Below, in pieces: positions 1 through 13,310 of a DNA stretch of 64,000 nucleotides. The notes under the pieces are model-generated. The model did no database searches and was not told the DNA's origin. It worked only from the letters and a program-made list of their open reading frames with translations. Within the stretch, counting starts at the first letter, position 1; each line of letters opens with the position of its first letter. Origin of the DNA: Ashinkailepas kermadecensis. Taxonomy: Eukaryota; Arthropoda; Thecostraca; Neolepadidae. Location: assembly GCA_034440615.1 (NCBI GenBank), contig JAOTOM010003997.1:1-64000 (forward strand), read 5' to 3'. The position numbers were made by a program, and so were the translations under genes.

Positions 1-3000
1 GCCTGGGAGTGTGGTCTGCACTGGTGACTCCAGCCTGGGAGTGTGGTCTGCACTCGTGACTCCAGCCTGGGAGTGTGGTCTGACTCGTGACTCCAGCCTG
101 GGAGTGTGGTCTGCACTCGTGACTCCAGCCTGGGAGTGTGGTCTGCACTCGTGACTCCAGCCTGGGAGTGTGGTCTGCACTGGTGACTCCAGCCTGGGAG
201 TGTGGTCTGCACTCGTGACTCCAGCCTGGGAGTGTGGTCTGCACTGGTGACTCCAGCCTGGGAGTGTGGTCTGCACTTGTGACTCCAGCCTGGGAGTGTG
301 GTCTGCACTGGTGACTCCAGCCTGGGAGTGTGGTCTGCACTGGTGACTCCAGCCTGGGAGTGTGGTCTGCACTCGTGACTCCAGCCTGGGAGTGTGGTCT
401 GCACTCGTGACTCCAGCCTGGGAGTGTGGTCTGCACTGGTGACTCCAGCCTGGGAGTGTGGTCTGCACTCGTGACTCCAGCCTGGGAGTGTGGTCTGCAC
501 TGGTGACTCCAGCCTGGGAGTGTGGTCTGCACTGGTGACTCCAGCCTGGGAGTGTGGTCTGCACTGGTGACTCCAGCCTGGGAGTGTGGTCTGCACTGGT
601 GACTCCAGCCTGGGAGTGTGGTCTGCACTCGTGACTCCAGCCTGGGAGTGTGGTCTGCACTCGTGACTCCAGCCTGGGAGTGTGGTCTGCACTCGTGACT
701 CCAGCCTGGGAGGTGTGGTCTGCACTCGTGACTCCAGCCTGGGAGTGTGGTCTGCACTGGTGACTCCAGCCTGGGAGTGTGGTCTGCACTGGTGACTCCA
801 GCCTGGGAGTGTGGTCTGCACTGGTGACTCCAGCCTGGGAGTGTGGTCTGCACTGGTGACTCCCAGCCTGGGGTGTGGCCAGCCTGGTGACTCCAGCCTG
901 GGGTGTGGTCTGCACTGGTGACTCCAGCCTGGGAGTGTGGTCTGCACTGGTGACTCCAGCCTGGGAGTGTGGTCTGCACTCGTGACTCCAGCCTGGGAGT
1001 GTGGTCTGCACTCGTGACTCCAGCCTGGGAGTGTGGTCTGCACTCGTGACTCCAGCCTGGGAGTGTGGTCTGCACTGGTGACTCCAGCCTGGGAGTGTGG
1101 TCTGCACTCTGGTGACTCCAGCCTGGGAGTGTGGTCTGCACTCGTGACTCCAGCCTGGGAGTGTGGTCTGCACTGGTGACTCCAGCCTGGGAGTGTGGTC
1201 TGCACTGGTGACTCCAGCCTGGGAGTGTGGTCTGCACTCGGTGACTCCAGCCTGGGAGTGTGGTCTGCACTGGTGACTCCAGCCTGGGAGTGTGGTCTGC
1301 ACTGGTGACTCCAGCCTGGGAGTGTGGTCTGCACTGGTGACTCCAGCCTGGGAGTGTGGTCTGCACTCGTGACTCCAGCCTGGGAGTGTGGTCTGCACTC
1401 GTGACTCCAGCCTGGGAGTGTGGTCTGCACTGGTGACTCCAGCCTGGGAGTGTGGTCTGCACTGGTGACTCCAGCCTGGGAGTGTGGTCTGCACTGGTGA
1501 CTCCAGCCTGGGAGTGTGGTCTGCACTCGTGACTCCAGCCTGGGAGTGTGGTCTGCACTCGTGACTCCAGCCTGGGAGTGTGGTCTGCACTGGTGACTCC
1601 AGCCTGGGAGTGTGGTCTGCACTCGTGACTCCAGCCTGGGAGTGTGGTCTGCACTGGTGACTCCAGCCTGGGAGTGTGGTCTGCACTGGTGACTCCAGCC
1701 TGGGAGTGTGGTCTGCACTCGTGACTCCAGCCTGGGAGTGTGGTCTGCACGTGACTACAGCCTGGGAGTGTGGTCTGCACTGGTGTGACCAGCCTGGGAG
1801 TGTGGTCTGCACTCGTGACTCCAGCCTGGGAGTGTGGTCTGCAACTGGTGACTCCAGCCTGGGAGTGTGGTCTGCACTGGTGACTCCAGCCTGGGAGTGT
1901 GGTCTGCACTGGTGACTCCAGCCTGGGAGTGTGGTCTGCACTGGTGACTCCAGCCTGGGAGTGTGGTCTGCACTCGTGACTCCAGCCTGGGAGTGTGGTC
2001 TGCACTGGTGACTCCAGCCTGGGAGTGTGGTCTGCACTCGTGACTCCAGCCTGGGAGTGTGGTCTGCACTGGTGACTCCAGCCTGGGAGTGTGGTCTGCA
2101 CTGGTGACTCCAGCCTGGGAGTGTGGTCTGCACTCGTGACTCCAGCCTGGGAGTGTGGTCTGCACTGGTGACTCCAGCCTGGGAGTGTGGTCTGCACTCG
2201 TGACTCAACCCGGATGTTCTGGGTGACTCCAGCCTGGGAGTGTGGTCTGCACTGGTGACTCCAGCCTGGGAGTGTGGTCTGCACTGTTCGTGACTCCAGC
2301 CTGGGAGTGTGGTCTGCACTGGTGACTCCAGCCTGGGAGTGTGGTCTGCACTCGTGACTCCAGCCTGGGAGTGTGGTCTGCACTCGTGACTCCAGCCTGG
2401 GAGGGTGGTCTGCCGACTCCAGCCTGGGAGTGTGGTCTGCACTGCCGTGACTGCAGCTGAGTGGTCTCCTGCACTGTGACTCCAGCCTGGGAGTGTGGTC
2501 TGCACTGGTGACTCCAGCCTGGGAGTGTGGTCCTGCACTTTGTGACTCCAGCCTGGGAGTGTGGTCTGCACTGGTGACTCCAGCCTGGGAGTGTGGTCTG
2601 CTGGTCCAGCTGCACTCGTGACTCCAGCCTGGGAGTGTGGTCTGCACTGGTGACTCCAGCCTGGGAGTGTGGTCTGCACTCGTGACTCCAGCCTGGGAGT
2701 GTGGTCTGCACTCGTGACTCCAGCCTGGGAGTGTGGTCTGCACTCGTGACTCCAGCCTGGGAGTGTGGTCTGCACTCGTGACTCCAGCCTGGGAGTGTGG
2801 TCTGCACTCGTGACTCCAGCCTGGGAGTGTGGTCTGCACTGGTGACTCCAGCCTGGGAGTGTGGTCTGCACTCGTGACTCCAGCTGGGTGGGGGGTTCCT
2901 GACTCCAGCCTGGGAGTGTGGTCTGCACTGGTGACTCCAGCCTGGGAGTGTGGTCTGCACTGGTGACTCCAGCCTGGGAGTGTGGTCTGAGTGTGGTCTG

Positions 3001-6000
3001 AGCTGATGTGACTCAGACTCCAGCCTGGGAGTGTGGTCTGCACTGGTGACTCCAGCCTGGGAGTGTGGTCTGCACTCGTGACTCCAGCCTGGGAGTGTGG
3101 TCTGCACTGGTGACTCCAGCCTGGGAGTGTGGTCTGCACTGGTGACTCCAGCCTGGGAGTGTGGTCTGCACTGGTGACTCCAGCCTGGGAGTGTGGTCTG
3201 CACTGGTGACTCCAGCCTGGGAGTGTGGTCTGCACTCGTGACTCCAGCCTGGGAGTGTGGTCTGCACTGGTGACACCAGCCTGGGAGTGTGGTCTGCACT
3301 GGTGACTCCAGCCTGGGAGTGTGGTCTGCACTGGTGACTCCAGCCTGGGAGTGTGGTCTGCACTCGTGACTCCAGCCTGGGAGTGTGGTCTGCACTGGTG
3401 ACTCCAGCCTGGGAGTGTGGTCTGCACTCGTGACTCCAGCCTGGGAGTGTGGTCTGCACTCGTGACTCCAGCCTGGGAGCTGGGGTCTGCACTCGTGACT
3501 CCAGCCTGGGAGTGTGGTCTGCACTGGTGACTCCAGCCTGGGAGTGTGGTCTGCACTGGTGACTCCAGCCTGGGAGTGTGGTCTGCACTCGTGACTCCAG
3601 CCTGGGAGTGTGGTCTGCACTGGTGACTCCAGCCTGGGAGTGTGGTCTGCACTGGTGACTCCAGCCTGGGAGTGTGGTCTGCACTTGGTCTGCACTGGTG
3701 ACTCCAGCCTGGGAGTGTGGTCTGCACTGGTGACTCCAGCCTGGGAGTGTGGTCTGCACTGGTGACTCCAGCCTGGGAGTGTGGTCTGCACTGTGACTCC
3801 AGCCTGGGAGTGTGGTCTGCACTGGTGACTCCAGCCTGGGAGTGTGGTCTGCACTGGTGACTCCAGCCTGGGAGTGTGGTCTGCACTCGTGACTCCAGCC
3901 TGGGAGTGTGGTCTGCACTCGGTGACACCAGCCTGGGAGTGTGGTCTGCACTGGTGACTCCAGCCTGGGAGTGTGGTCTGACTCCAGCCTGGGAGTGTGG
4001 TCTGCACTGGTGACTCCAGCCTGGGAGTGTGGTCTGCACTGTGACTCCAGTGGGTGTGACTCCAGCCTGGGAGTGTGGTCTGCACTGGTGACTCCAGCCT
4101 GGGAGTGTGGTCTGCACTGGTGACTCCAGCCTGGGAGTGTGGTCTGCACTCGTGACTCCAGCCTGGGAGTGTGGTCTGCACTGGTGACTCCAGCCTGGGA
4201 GTGTGGTCTGCACTGGTGACTCCAGCCTGGGAGTGTGGTCTGCACTGGTGACTCCAGCCTGGGAGTGTGGTCTGCACTGGTGACTCCAGCCTGGGAGTGT
4301 GGTCTGCCTGGTGACTCCAGCCTGGGAGTGTGGTCTGCACTGGTGACTCCAGCCTGGGAGTGTGGTCTGCACTGGTGACTCCAGCCTGGGAGTGTGGTCT
4401 GCACTGGTGACTCCAGCCTGGGAGTGTGGTCTGCACTGGTGACTCCAGCCTGGGAGTGTGGTCTGCACTGGTGACTCCAGCCTGGGAGTGTGGTCTGCAC
4501 TCGTGACTCCAGCCTGGGAGTGTGGTCTGCACTCGTGACTCCAGCCTGGGAGTGTGGTCTGCACTCGTGACTCCAGCCTGGGAGTGTGGTCTGCACTCGT
4601 GACTCCAGCCTGGGAGTGTGGTCTGCACTCGTGACTCCAGCCTGGGAGTGTGGTCTGCACTGGTGACTCCAGCCTGGGAGTGTGGTCTGCACTCGTGACT
4701 CCAGCCTGGGAGTGTGGTCTGCACTGGTGACTCCAGCCTGGGAGTGTGGTCTGCACTCGTGACTCCAGCCTGGGAGTGTGGTCTGCACTGGTGACTCCAG
4801 CCTGGGAGTGGCTGCACTGGTGACTCCAGCCTGGGAGTGTGGTCTGCACTGGTGACTCCAGCCTGGGAGTGTGGTCTGCACTGGTGACTCCAGCCTGGGA
4901 GTGTGGTCTGCACTGGTGACTCCAGCCTGGGAGTGTGGTCTGCACTGGTGACTCCAGCCTGGGAGTGTGGTCTGCACTGGTGACTCCAGCCTGGGAGTGT
5001 GGTCTGCACTGGTGACTCCAGCCTGGGAGTGTGGTCTGCACTGGTGACTCCAGCCTGGGAGTGTGGTCTGCACTGGTGACTCCAGCCTGGGAGTGTGGTC
5101 TGCACTGGTGACTCCAGCCTGGGAGTGTGGTCTGCACTGGTGACTCCAGCCTGGGAGTGTGGTCTGCACTGGTGACTCCAGCCTGGGAGTGTGGTACTGT
5201 GACTCCAGCCTGGGAGTGTGGTCTGCACTGGAGGTGTGGTCTGCACTCGTGACTCCAGCCTGGGAGTGTGGTCTGCACTCGTGACTCCAGCCTGGGAGTG
5301 TGGTCTGCACTCGTGACTCCAGCCTGGGAGTGTGGTCTGCACTGGTGACTCCAGCCTGGGAGTGTGGTCTGCACTCGTGACTCCAGCCTGGGGTGGCTGG
5401 GACTCGTGGACTCAGCTGGTGACTCCAGCCTGGGAGTGTGGTCTGCACTCGTGACTCCAGCCTGGGAGTGTGGTCTGCACTGGTGACTCCAGCCTGGGAG
5501 TGGTGCACTCGTGACTCCAGCCTGGGAGTGTGGTCTGCACTGGTGACTCCAGCCTGGGAGTGTGGTCTGCACTGGTGACTCCTGCCTGGGAGTGTGGTCT
5601 GCACTCGTGACTCCAGCCTGGGAGGGTGGTCTGCACTCGTGACTCCAGCCTGGGAGTGTGGTCTGCACTCGTGACTCCAGCCTGGGAGTGTGGTCTGCAC
5701 TCGTGACTCCAGCCTGGGAGTGTGGTCTGCACTGGTGACTCCTAGCCTGGGAGTGTGGTCTGCACTCGTGACTCCAGCCTGGGAGTGTAGTCTACACTCG
5801 TGACTCCAGCCTGGGAGTGTGGTCTGCACTGGTGACTCCAGCCTGGGAGTGTGGTCTGCACTGGTGACTCCGGCCTGGGAGTGTGGTCTGCACTCGTGAC
5901 TCCAGCCTGGGAGTGTGGTCTGCACTGGTGACTCCAGCCTGGGAGTGTGGTCTGTACTGGTGACTCCGGCCTGTGAGTATAGTCTGCACTCCCGACTCTG

Positions 6001-6391
6001 GCCTGGGAGTTTGGTCTGCACTCCTGACTCCGGCCTGGGAGTGTGGTCTGTACTGGTGACTCCGGCCTGGGGGTGTGGTCTGTACTGTCGACTCCGACTT
6101 GGGAGTGGGGTCTGCACTCGTGACTCTGGCCTGGAGTGTACTTTGACTCCTGCCTGGGAGCATGGTCTGCACTCCTGACTCCGGCCTGGGAGTGGTGTCT
6201 GTACTGGTGACTCCGGCCTGGGAGTGTGGTTTGTACTCGTGACTCCAGCCTGGGAGTGTGGTATGACTCCTGGCTCTGGCCTGGAGTGTACTTTGACTCC
6301 GGCCTGGGAGTGTGGTTTGTACTCCTGACTCCGGCCTGGGAGCATGGTCTGCACACGTGACTCCGATCAGAGAGTATGGTCTGCATTCCTG
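1..6391. repeat. 32-bp minisatellite, about 199 copies
   Basis: Head-to-tail 32-bp units with core gactccagcctgggagtgtg. The main variation is one base, giving cactGgtgac or cactCgtgac. Copies are nearly identical up to about 5900, then diverge strongly to 6391, where the array meets unique sequence; the left end runs out of the window. A few junctions are scrambled (near 2200-2470, 2880-3010, 5390-5420). The unit has no stop on the minus strand and 32 is not a multiple of three, so overlapping minus-strand frames of more than 1000 codons result. They are array by-products, not genes. Confidence 0.97.
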
Positions 6392-8501
6392 CTGTAACGT
6401 GTGTCGCATTCTCCGGCCGGCACACCAGCGGCCATTCACATCACGTTAAGTCGAGACACATCACAGGTGTACGCCGTCCAACCTGCCAGACAGCTGTCGA
6501 GTGGGCTGTCAGGTCTGACACGCCCGTCAGACTTGTCGCCCATCAGTGGGGCGGTCCGACGGCAAAAGGTCCGCTACATTGTTGGCAAGCGTTCGTATTT
6601 AAAGTGGCTGTCGGATATATTGTTAAGAGGCCCCAGTGCAGTTTTCCGGGACCCTTTTGTATGAAGATCAATGGTCCCTCCTGCATCGAATGCGTCGGGT
6701 GCTTGTGGCGTGAAATGATACTTTCATTCGTTCTATTTACATGAATTAGGCCGCAAATCGATTCTACAAGGGCTAACGCAAGGGTTTCTGCCCTACGGCT
6801 TTTGAAGATCAGCGTACAAAATAGAAAACCAAAGGTCCCGCAATGAAGACTGAGATCATAACAAACACTGAATAACTTTGAAATGCATGCAGTATAAAAT
6901 AAGGGGGCTTTGCGTCCGGGCGCGAGCTTCTTCTTCCGTCACCATCTAACAACAAACGCCTCAATTTCCTCTAATTCCATGTCAGGTCAAGCTACAGACA
7001 CTACAGAGTGGGTTACGTGGCAACTCGTCTCTTCTTGTATCCATCCTCACATCCCGAAAATTTTTTGTCTTCCTCCCCACCGGCAATCCTTATCCTACTC
7101 TCTACCTCTCGTCATCTCCATCGAGATGGGGCGTGGGACGTGTCGATGTACCACTCACAAGCGATTTTCCCGCCATCATTGGGGTAAAGATTCACGCTGT
7201 GTCGTTTTCCACCAGTGGTTGCTCGCCCCCGTTTGGCATGATTGATGGTACCTTGTTTGTAAGCCTTGTCCCTAAAAAGTACTCAGGTATTCCTAGGCCA
7301 CCGATCTGTGACGATTGATTTCTGGAGCTGTGCTTGGTGCATTTTGCTGACATCGTGCAATTTGCATGTCGAACTGCAGCCGCCGTCATGGAATGGTTCA
7401 CCTTTTATGGCTTTGGATGTTCTCATACCACATCCTTCACTGTGAGGTTCTCAATGTCAACCGAGGCCATTGAGCTGCATCGACTTCGGTTGGGCATCGA
7501 CAAACATACGTTATAAGGCATCTTAACGGCCTGAGTTTGAAGTATGTGGCCACTTCATGCTTGAAAACTGCAAAGAAGTCATTTGTAAGTTCCTATCAGC
7601 CAATGGATATCACGCAAGGTGCAAATTGCAACGATTCGACCTGACCTTGCGCGCTATACATGCGCGTTGCAATGCCAAATGGGACCTTGCCGTTTCGAGC
7701 CTGAGTCACACTCTGGCGCTTGGTTCGTATATATACAAGATATATACGTCGTAGCTCAGAATCGACTCTGGTATCGACTATACCCTAAACAGCGAACTGC
7801 CGCTGGCAGCCGATACCTTCAGTTAACAGAAGCGGGAGGAGAAATTTCCACCCTCCCCTCCCCATTCAACTTTCGTTCTGGAACTCTTATAGGAAGGGAT
7901 TTCCACCAGCACATAGCCTAATCCTTCACATCGCCTAATTCGGCACCGACGGCACTGGCGGCGAAGCGTTTTGTTGAAATTACTTCATCATGTTTATTCT
8001 CATGCCCGCTTGCGACTATCAGTTGCACTGGGATCAGCAGCCACGGCGGCTGTGGGGCTGAAACGCCGACCATCTAGTCTGGAGCTGGTCGTTGTGTCAG
8101 CTGCGATAGTGGTAGCAGACGTCGGACGGCCGACGGTGCTGGACGTGACTGGATGCCGACCTTCTCCTTCACTTCGCTGTCGCTGTCCAGGCCCATGCAG
8201 CCGCCGGCGCACGTGCGCGTCACGTCACCAGGCCAGCAGCGGTCAGGTCGAGCCCCAGGCAGTGCTGGCCGCTGCTGCTGGCCAGCACCAGGCCAGATGC
8301 AGATCACTTAGCAGATCTATTGTCTGTAATTTTGGCACCGATGAGGCAAGAATGAAGAGCTATGAATTCAAATGCTGGAGTCCCTTGCTGGATCATGCTA
8401 TCTCATGTCGTCCCGTAACGCGTCCCGCTATATTTTGTTATCCTCCAGCGTGTCCCGGTATCTCCTGTCGATCCCTGCGGGTTGTGTCTCTGCCCCTCCC
8501 T
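6392..8501. other. unique sequence, no gene recognised
   Basis: Non-repetitive. The longest non-array open frame of the window starts here (7971-8792, plus, 273 codons), but its product is a low-complexity Pro/Arg/Ser/Cys-rich string crossing a C homopolymer, minus frames overlap it, and I recognise no domain. A 9-bp inverted repeat (7726-7734 / 7740-7748, cgtatatat) makes a small AT hairpin. Confidence 0.5.
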
Positions 8502-8521
8502 CCCCCCCCCCCCCCCCCCCC
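8502..8521. repeat. C20 homopolymer
   Basis: Twenty consecutive C on the plus strand, preceded by a CT-rich stretch. The length is likely polymorphic or mis-assembled. Confidence 0.9.
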
Positions 8522-9117
8522 GGGTCGGCCCGGTGACCGGATGGTGGGTCAGTGCAGCCGCGGTGTGACCGCCCGATCAGCCACCTCAGTGTGTCGACCG
8601 GCCTGCCGTAACTGCCCGCCCGTAAATCCACGTCGCCTGACCAGCAGTAACTGGCGACCGCCCGCCATCGCCATCATACCGGCGAACGACGCCACTAAAT
8701 CTCCACCGACCGAGCCGGCTCCGGCGCGAACGCGCCCTCCGCCGACCGGCGCTATGCCGAGAATGTCGAATGCCGTTCGATTCCGCTTCTGATGGAAGGC
8801 TTCCATTTGGGATTGCGGTAGCTGGAGCTGAAATGGGCTGCGTTGGATTAAAAAAAACTAAATCGGAGGAGAAAAGTGTTTGTGCTGAAGTGACCACTAA
8901 CAAATGATCGTGATGTCTCGTTGGAATACATGCCGAAGTACAAAAATAATCAGTGAGAAAATTATGCAAATAATTGAGAATATGGAAAGCAGCTACTGGT
9001 GCGGACGAAGGCCGGTGCTGATCTACTTCCGTTCCTTACTTTCATACGACAAACACGAACATCACGAGCCAGGGTTTCTAAACTAATGTGAAGCCACCCT
9101 GTTCTATCGCGGGGTAC
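8522..9117. other. unique spacer, no gene seen
   Basis: The GC-rich left part falls to AT-rich sequence after about 8840. Only short open frames on both strands; no recognisable product. Confidence 0.4.
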
Positions 9118-9436
9118 CAGATCCTGTGCAGCCGGGCTCCGGTTCCTGCCCAGAAGGGCTCGGGTTCATGTCCATCCGGGTTTCAGATTCTGTCCAGCCG
9201 GGCTCCGGGTTCTGTGCAGTCGGATTCCGGATCCTGCCCAGCCGAGCTTCGGATTCTGACCAGCCGGGCTCCGGATCCTGTTCAGCCGGGCTGCAGGTCC
9301 CATCCAGTCGGGCTTCGGGTCATGTCTAGCCGGGCTACAGGTCCCATCCAGCCGGGCTCCGAGTCCTGTCCAGCCGGACTCCGTGCCCTGTCCAGCCGGG
9401 ATCCGGGTCCCATCCAGTGGGGCTCCAGGCCCATGT
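9118..9436. repeat. 22-bp degenerate minisatellite, about 14 copies
   Basis: Units based on cagccgggctccgg followed by a variable tcctgtc or tcccatc part. Copies differ by several substitutions each, so this array is older than the 32-bp array. Open plus-strand frames here are repeat translations. Confidence 0.85.
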
Positions 9437-11040
9437 CGCCGCTGTCACATGTCAGTGCCATAGCACGTTATCTGTGCCGCTATCTGTCCATCAGCTCGAC
9501 CAACCACACCAGACATCCTGCCGTATCACCAGCTGTCGCTGAGCTGTCCACCACTCTCATCAGCACCATACCGAAACGTGCCTTCAACTTGTAAAGCTAC
9601 ATCAAGTCTGATATGGCTGAGCTGACGTCGTGACACCAGTTAGGGAAACTGTTAAGCCTCTTGAGAAAAACCTCACACAAAGCATGCTGGATACCCCAAG
9701 AGCATTGGTGGATGCTCCCTCGCTATTCCCAAGTTTTAGTAATCATTGTTTGTCTCTCTGGACGTTCCAACGAAACAGCTGTTCTCGAGTATATTGTGGA
9801 AAACACCACCATTATAGCATGCCAGCGTTGGCCATCTGGGCTGAACCCAATCGACAACCCTAATGCTCGCCTAATCACTAGCAATACAGTTAAAAAAAAC
9901 AAATCGCAGCCGCGACATTCTTCACGTGCTTCAGTCCGCGAAGTTGTAAATTGCCAACTTCGGTCAAATTGATTCCGCCGGGCCTATTTCCGTTCAGCTG
10001 AGTTCGACCGTATTTCTTTGCGTCAAAGAAAGGACAGACTGGGCGATGAAATGTGAATCAATACAGTGGACGATTGGCGGTCCCCGCCAGTGTAATTAAT
10101 TGCACGCACCCCACTTCGCCACTCTCGGTCCAGTCCGTTGAGCCACCCGACCAGCACCAGTGACAGGGTAAAGCATCTTGTCCGTATGTAAATCGCGGGC
10201 GGTGGCACGGTCCGAGGCGTAGTAATTAACTAGGACCGTTTAATTACAGTCGGGAATCCGTGTTCGACAAACGATGGGGCTTGTGCAGCGGACAAAAACC
10301 GGCCCGGCCGGCGGAGCGACGAGGCGGAAGCATTGCCTCGACACGCTGGACGTTGGCCCAGCTAGTGCAAGACGCGCCGCACACGTGGCCATCAGTCGGG
10401 TCCGGAGGCCCTCCAGAGAGTTCGGGGCGCCCCTCTCTTCGGTGCAGGGCGCCTTCCTTGGCGGAAGCATTTCGGAGGGCTTGTCCTTTCGGATTTTATT
10501 TTCATTTTCAATTTCTTCCCTTGTATTTAATTTGCCTAAGCGTTGATAGTGGCTCATGGCCATGATGATTACCCTCGATGCTCCTCATAAATTTTGATTG
10601 CAAATAAACCAATTGTCAGCCCATAGTGAACATTGATTAAACAAAATCCAGCTGACGCGACACTAGTATTGATGTGTAGCGTTAGCTGAGCACACGGGCG
10701 ACGTGTTATGAAATCAGTGGGAAAGGTATATGGCAACGATTAGGCTCCAAAGCATTGGGGACAGACTCGATAGGATGCGTGCTGGATCTCGAAGACATTG
10801 GGCATCAGATCAGCATTGCGGGGCAACGAAACTATCAAAGGTGTATAAACCGATGCCCCAGTTGAGCAATCGTGAACTTGAGCTTTAGCATGCATTTTCA
10901 ATAACAAGCTGGACCTATTTACCCTCCGCTCTCCCTTTGGTTTTCCGCGACTGAACCGTAGCCACGGCGGTGAAACCACTGGAACCGATATAGTTGGTGG
11001 AACCGGTGGAATGGTGGAGCGATGCAAACATCCTTCCCCT
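9437..11040. other. unique sequence with a CpG-rich island
   Basis: No gene recognised. 10240-10565 is GC- and CpG-rich and open on both strands (107 codons minus, 101 and 90 plus). Frames open on both strands in GC-rich DNA are expected by chance. A promoter or first exon cannot be excluded. Confidence 0.35.
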
Positions 11041-11163
11041 CCCCCTCCCCACTAGCTGACACAATCTCCCTCCCCATTGGCTGACACAATCCCTCTCCCC
11101 ATTAGCTGACACAACCCCCTCCCCATTAGCTGACACAGTCCCCTCCCCGTTAGCTGACACAAC
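11041..11163. repeat. 24-25-bp repeat, 5 copies
   Basis: Five imperfect copies of ctccccattagctgacac with a variable CT-rich junction. Confidence 0.85.
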
Positions 11164-11423
11164 TTAGCAGCATGATAATGTGAACTCATGCATCATGAAC
11201 AGTGTGCTTATATACGGGCTGTACTGCTGTAATTTCCCCCAAACCCTGTGCATGAGCACTGCTTCATAAGTCTCCATACCCCTGCTACATTTATTATTAA
11301 ATATTGGTTTGGTGAATTCGAGTGTTGGCATAAGATGGGACACGATTTTGCGTGCATTTTATTATGCTGACTATGTGCTTCAAGGCTTTGTTGTGGTAGA
11401 AATACTTACTAGGAATTGCCTAC

Positions 11424-12063
11424 ATGCAAACCTGTACCGGACAGTCGGAATGCGCCATGCTGTCCATTAAGTACCAGTACATGCCACCCTGCACCGGACA
11501 ACAGTCGGAAGGCGCCATGCTGTCCATTAAGTACCAGTACATGCCACCCTGCACCGGACAGTCGGAAGGCGCCATGCTGCCCATTAAGTACCAGTACATG
11601 CCACCCTGCACCGGACAGTCGTAAGGCGCCAGGTTGTCCATTAAGTACCAGTACATGCCACCCTGCACCGGACAGTCGGAAGGCGCCATGCTGCCCATTA
11701 AGTATCTACATGTCACCCTGCACCGGACAGTCGGAAGGCGCCATGCTGCCCATTAAGTATCTACATGCCACCCTGCACCGGACAGTCGGAAGGCGCCATG
11801 CTGTCCATTAAGTGCCAGTGCATGCCACCCTGCACCGGACAACAGTCGGAAGGCGCCATGCTGCCCCTGAAGTATCTACATGCCACCATGCACCGGACAG
11901 TCGGAAGGCGCCATCCTCACCATTAAGTATTTGCACCCGTCACCCTGCACAGGATAATCGGAAAGCGTCATGCTGTCCAGTAAGTACCCACATACCACTA
12001 TGTGCCGGACAGTCGGAAGGCGACATGCTGACCACTCCGTACCGGACAGTCGGACGGCATTGC
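11424..12063. repeat. 57-bp minisatellite, about 12 copies
   Basis: The units contain ccggacagtcggaaggcgcc and ttaagtaccagtacatgcca. Length is mostly 57 bp, with 60-bp copies (extra aca) and 54-bp copies. All differ by multiples of three, so a plus frame of 131 codons survives with a Cys/Pro-rich 19-residue repeat. The right-hand copies are the most diverged. No signal peptide or known domain, so I treat it as non-coding. Confidence 0.9.
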
Positions 12064-13310
12064 ATAGTGCAGTGAGTGGACGATTTCGTGTGTGGGAGGG
12101 TTCAATCTCCCTGGCCCCGGCGCACATATTTTCGAAAGTTTTAGGACTAACATTTTGATATTGTGCCTTGATTCACTCCGGAATATATTTATAAATGCCT
12201 TCTGAGCACATATGCAGACCCTGTTCGGTAAATTTCAGCAGCCAGCACGAAGCGGCTCACGTGAGTGTCTCGGCACGCAACACCAACATGCAGCTCGTCA
12301 TAAGTGGCCACGCCTCCGCCCGACCCGGACGTGGATCGATGCAGAGAATCTCAGGTGCACAAACTTGACACATGGGTCCACTTGCATCAAAAGCGGGATA
12401 TAATGCTACACGTCGCCGGATGCGCGGCACATTGACCGCAATTGCACCATACGTGCCACTGTTTCGGTATATGAGATGCTGAGAGCAGCATTGCCCGAAT
12501 GCTTGTGAGCTGCTTGTCAGCAGTGTTACAAATGCGGCATTTATGACCTCCTGACATCACGTGACAATTCGTCCCCAGCCGGCTAGCACACCAATTAGAT
12601 TCGGGGGAGGGCATCGTGCAAAGAGGCCTGTCTGTCTGCTTGTCAAAGATTGCGGCTTGTGTTTTAGCACTCCAGCAAAGATATCGCATCCGCTTCGAGT
12701 AGTCCGTAAGTATTCTGACTGGCACCAGGCCCAAAAGCAGATCCAGCCAACCGTCTTTGGAGAGACAAAGCTTCGAAACCGAAGGACAGAAATGAAGGGC
12801 AACCAGGTGTGACGGCCATTTTACCCTAGAAAACGATAAATGGGAAATGTTCGGCAAAATTTCGAAAATGGTATCAGGGATTCGGTCCTATGTAGCACCT
12901 AACCTGTGGGTCATAGCGCCACACATGACACGTCATCTGGCAAAATTCAAAGGAATATTTTGGTAAATACCTACTTCGTACCGATATGGGTAGCACATTT
13001 CTCAAATTTGAGAAAATTTCGCAAAACGTCTCACCTTTTGACAAAATCTGACCACTGACCTAGCTACTGAGGTTAGTCAATGATCCCACAGAGTTATACT
13101 TGGTGTCGGTCGCGAAATTTTGTGATAAGCTGCACGCTGGTTTTTGTTTGGCCTCTTTCGCCCACTCTGCTTGGAATTGCCAGGGGATCGCATCAGCGCC
13201 CTCCCGCGCGGCATTAGAAGGTGTCAAACTGCCCAATGCTGGCGGGGGTCAGTGTTCTTACTTGACCAGGACTCTGTGATGGGTTCTTGTGAGCATACAA
13301 CCTTTTAGAC
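12064..13310. other. unique spacer, no gene recognised
   Basis: Moderately AT-rich. A minus-strand frame (12387-12857, 156 codons) is overlapped by another minus frame and a plus frame and shows no known motif. Confidence 0.35.

Noticed and set aside
2205..6354. Minus-strand frames of 1045 and 1113 codons
   Set aside because: Pure translation of the 32-bp array, overlapping in different frames; no start context, signal or non-repeat domain.
7971..8792. 273-codon plus-strand frame as a gene
   Set aside because: Low-complexity product crossing a C20 run, overlapped by minus frames; no domain, promoter or splice evidence.
12387..12857. Minus-strand frame with a C-x-x-C-like stretch as a zinc-finger protein
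   Set aside because: Cysteine and histidine spacing does not repeat or match a finger pattern.
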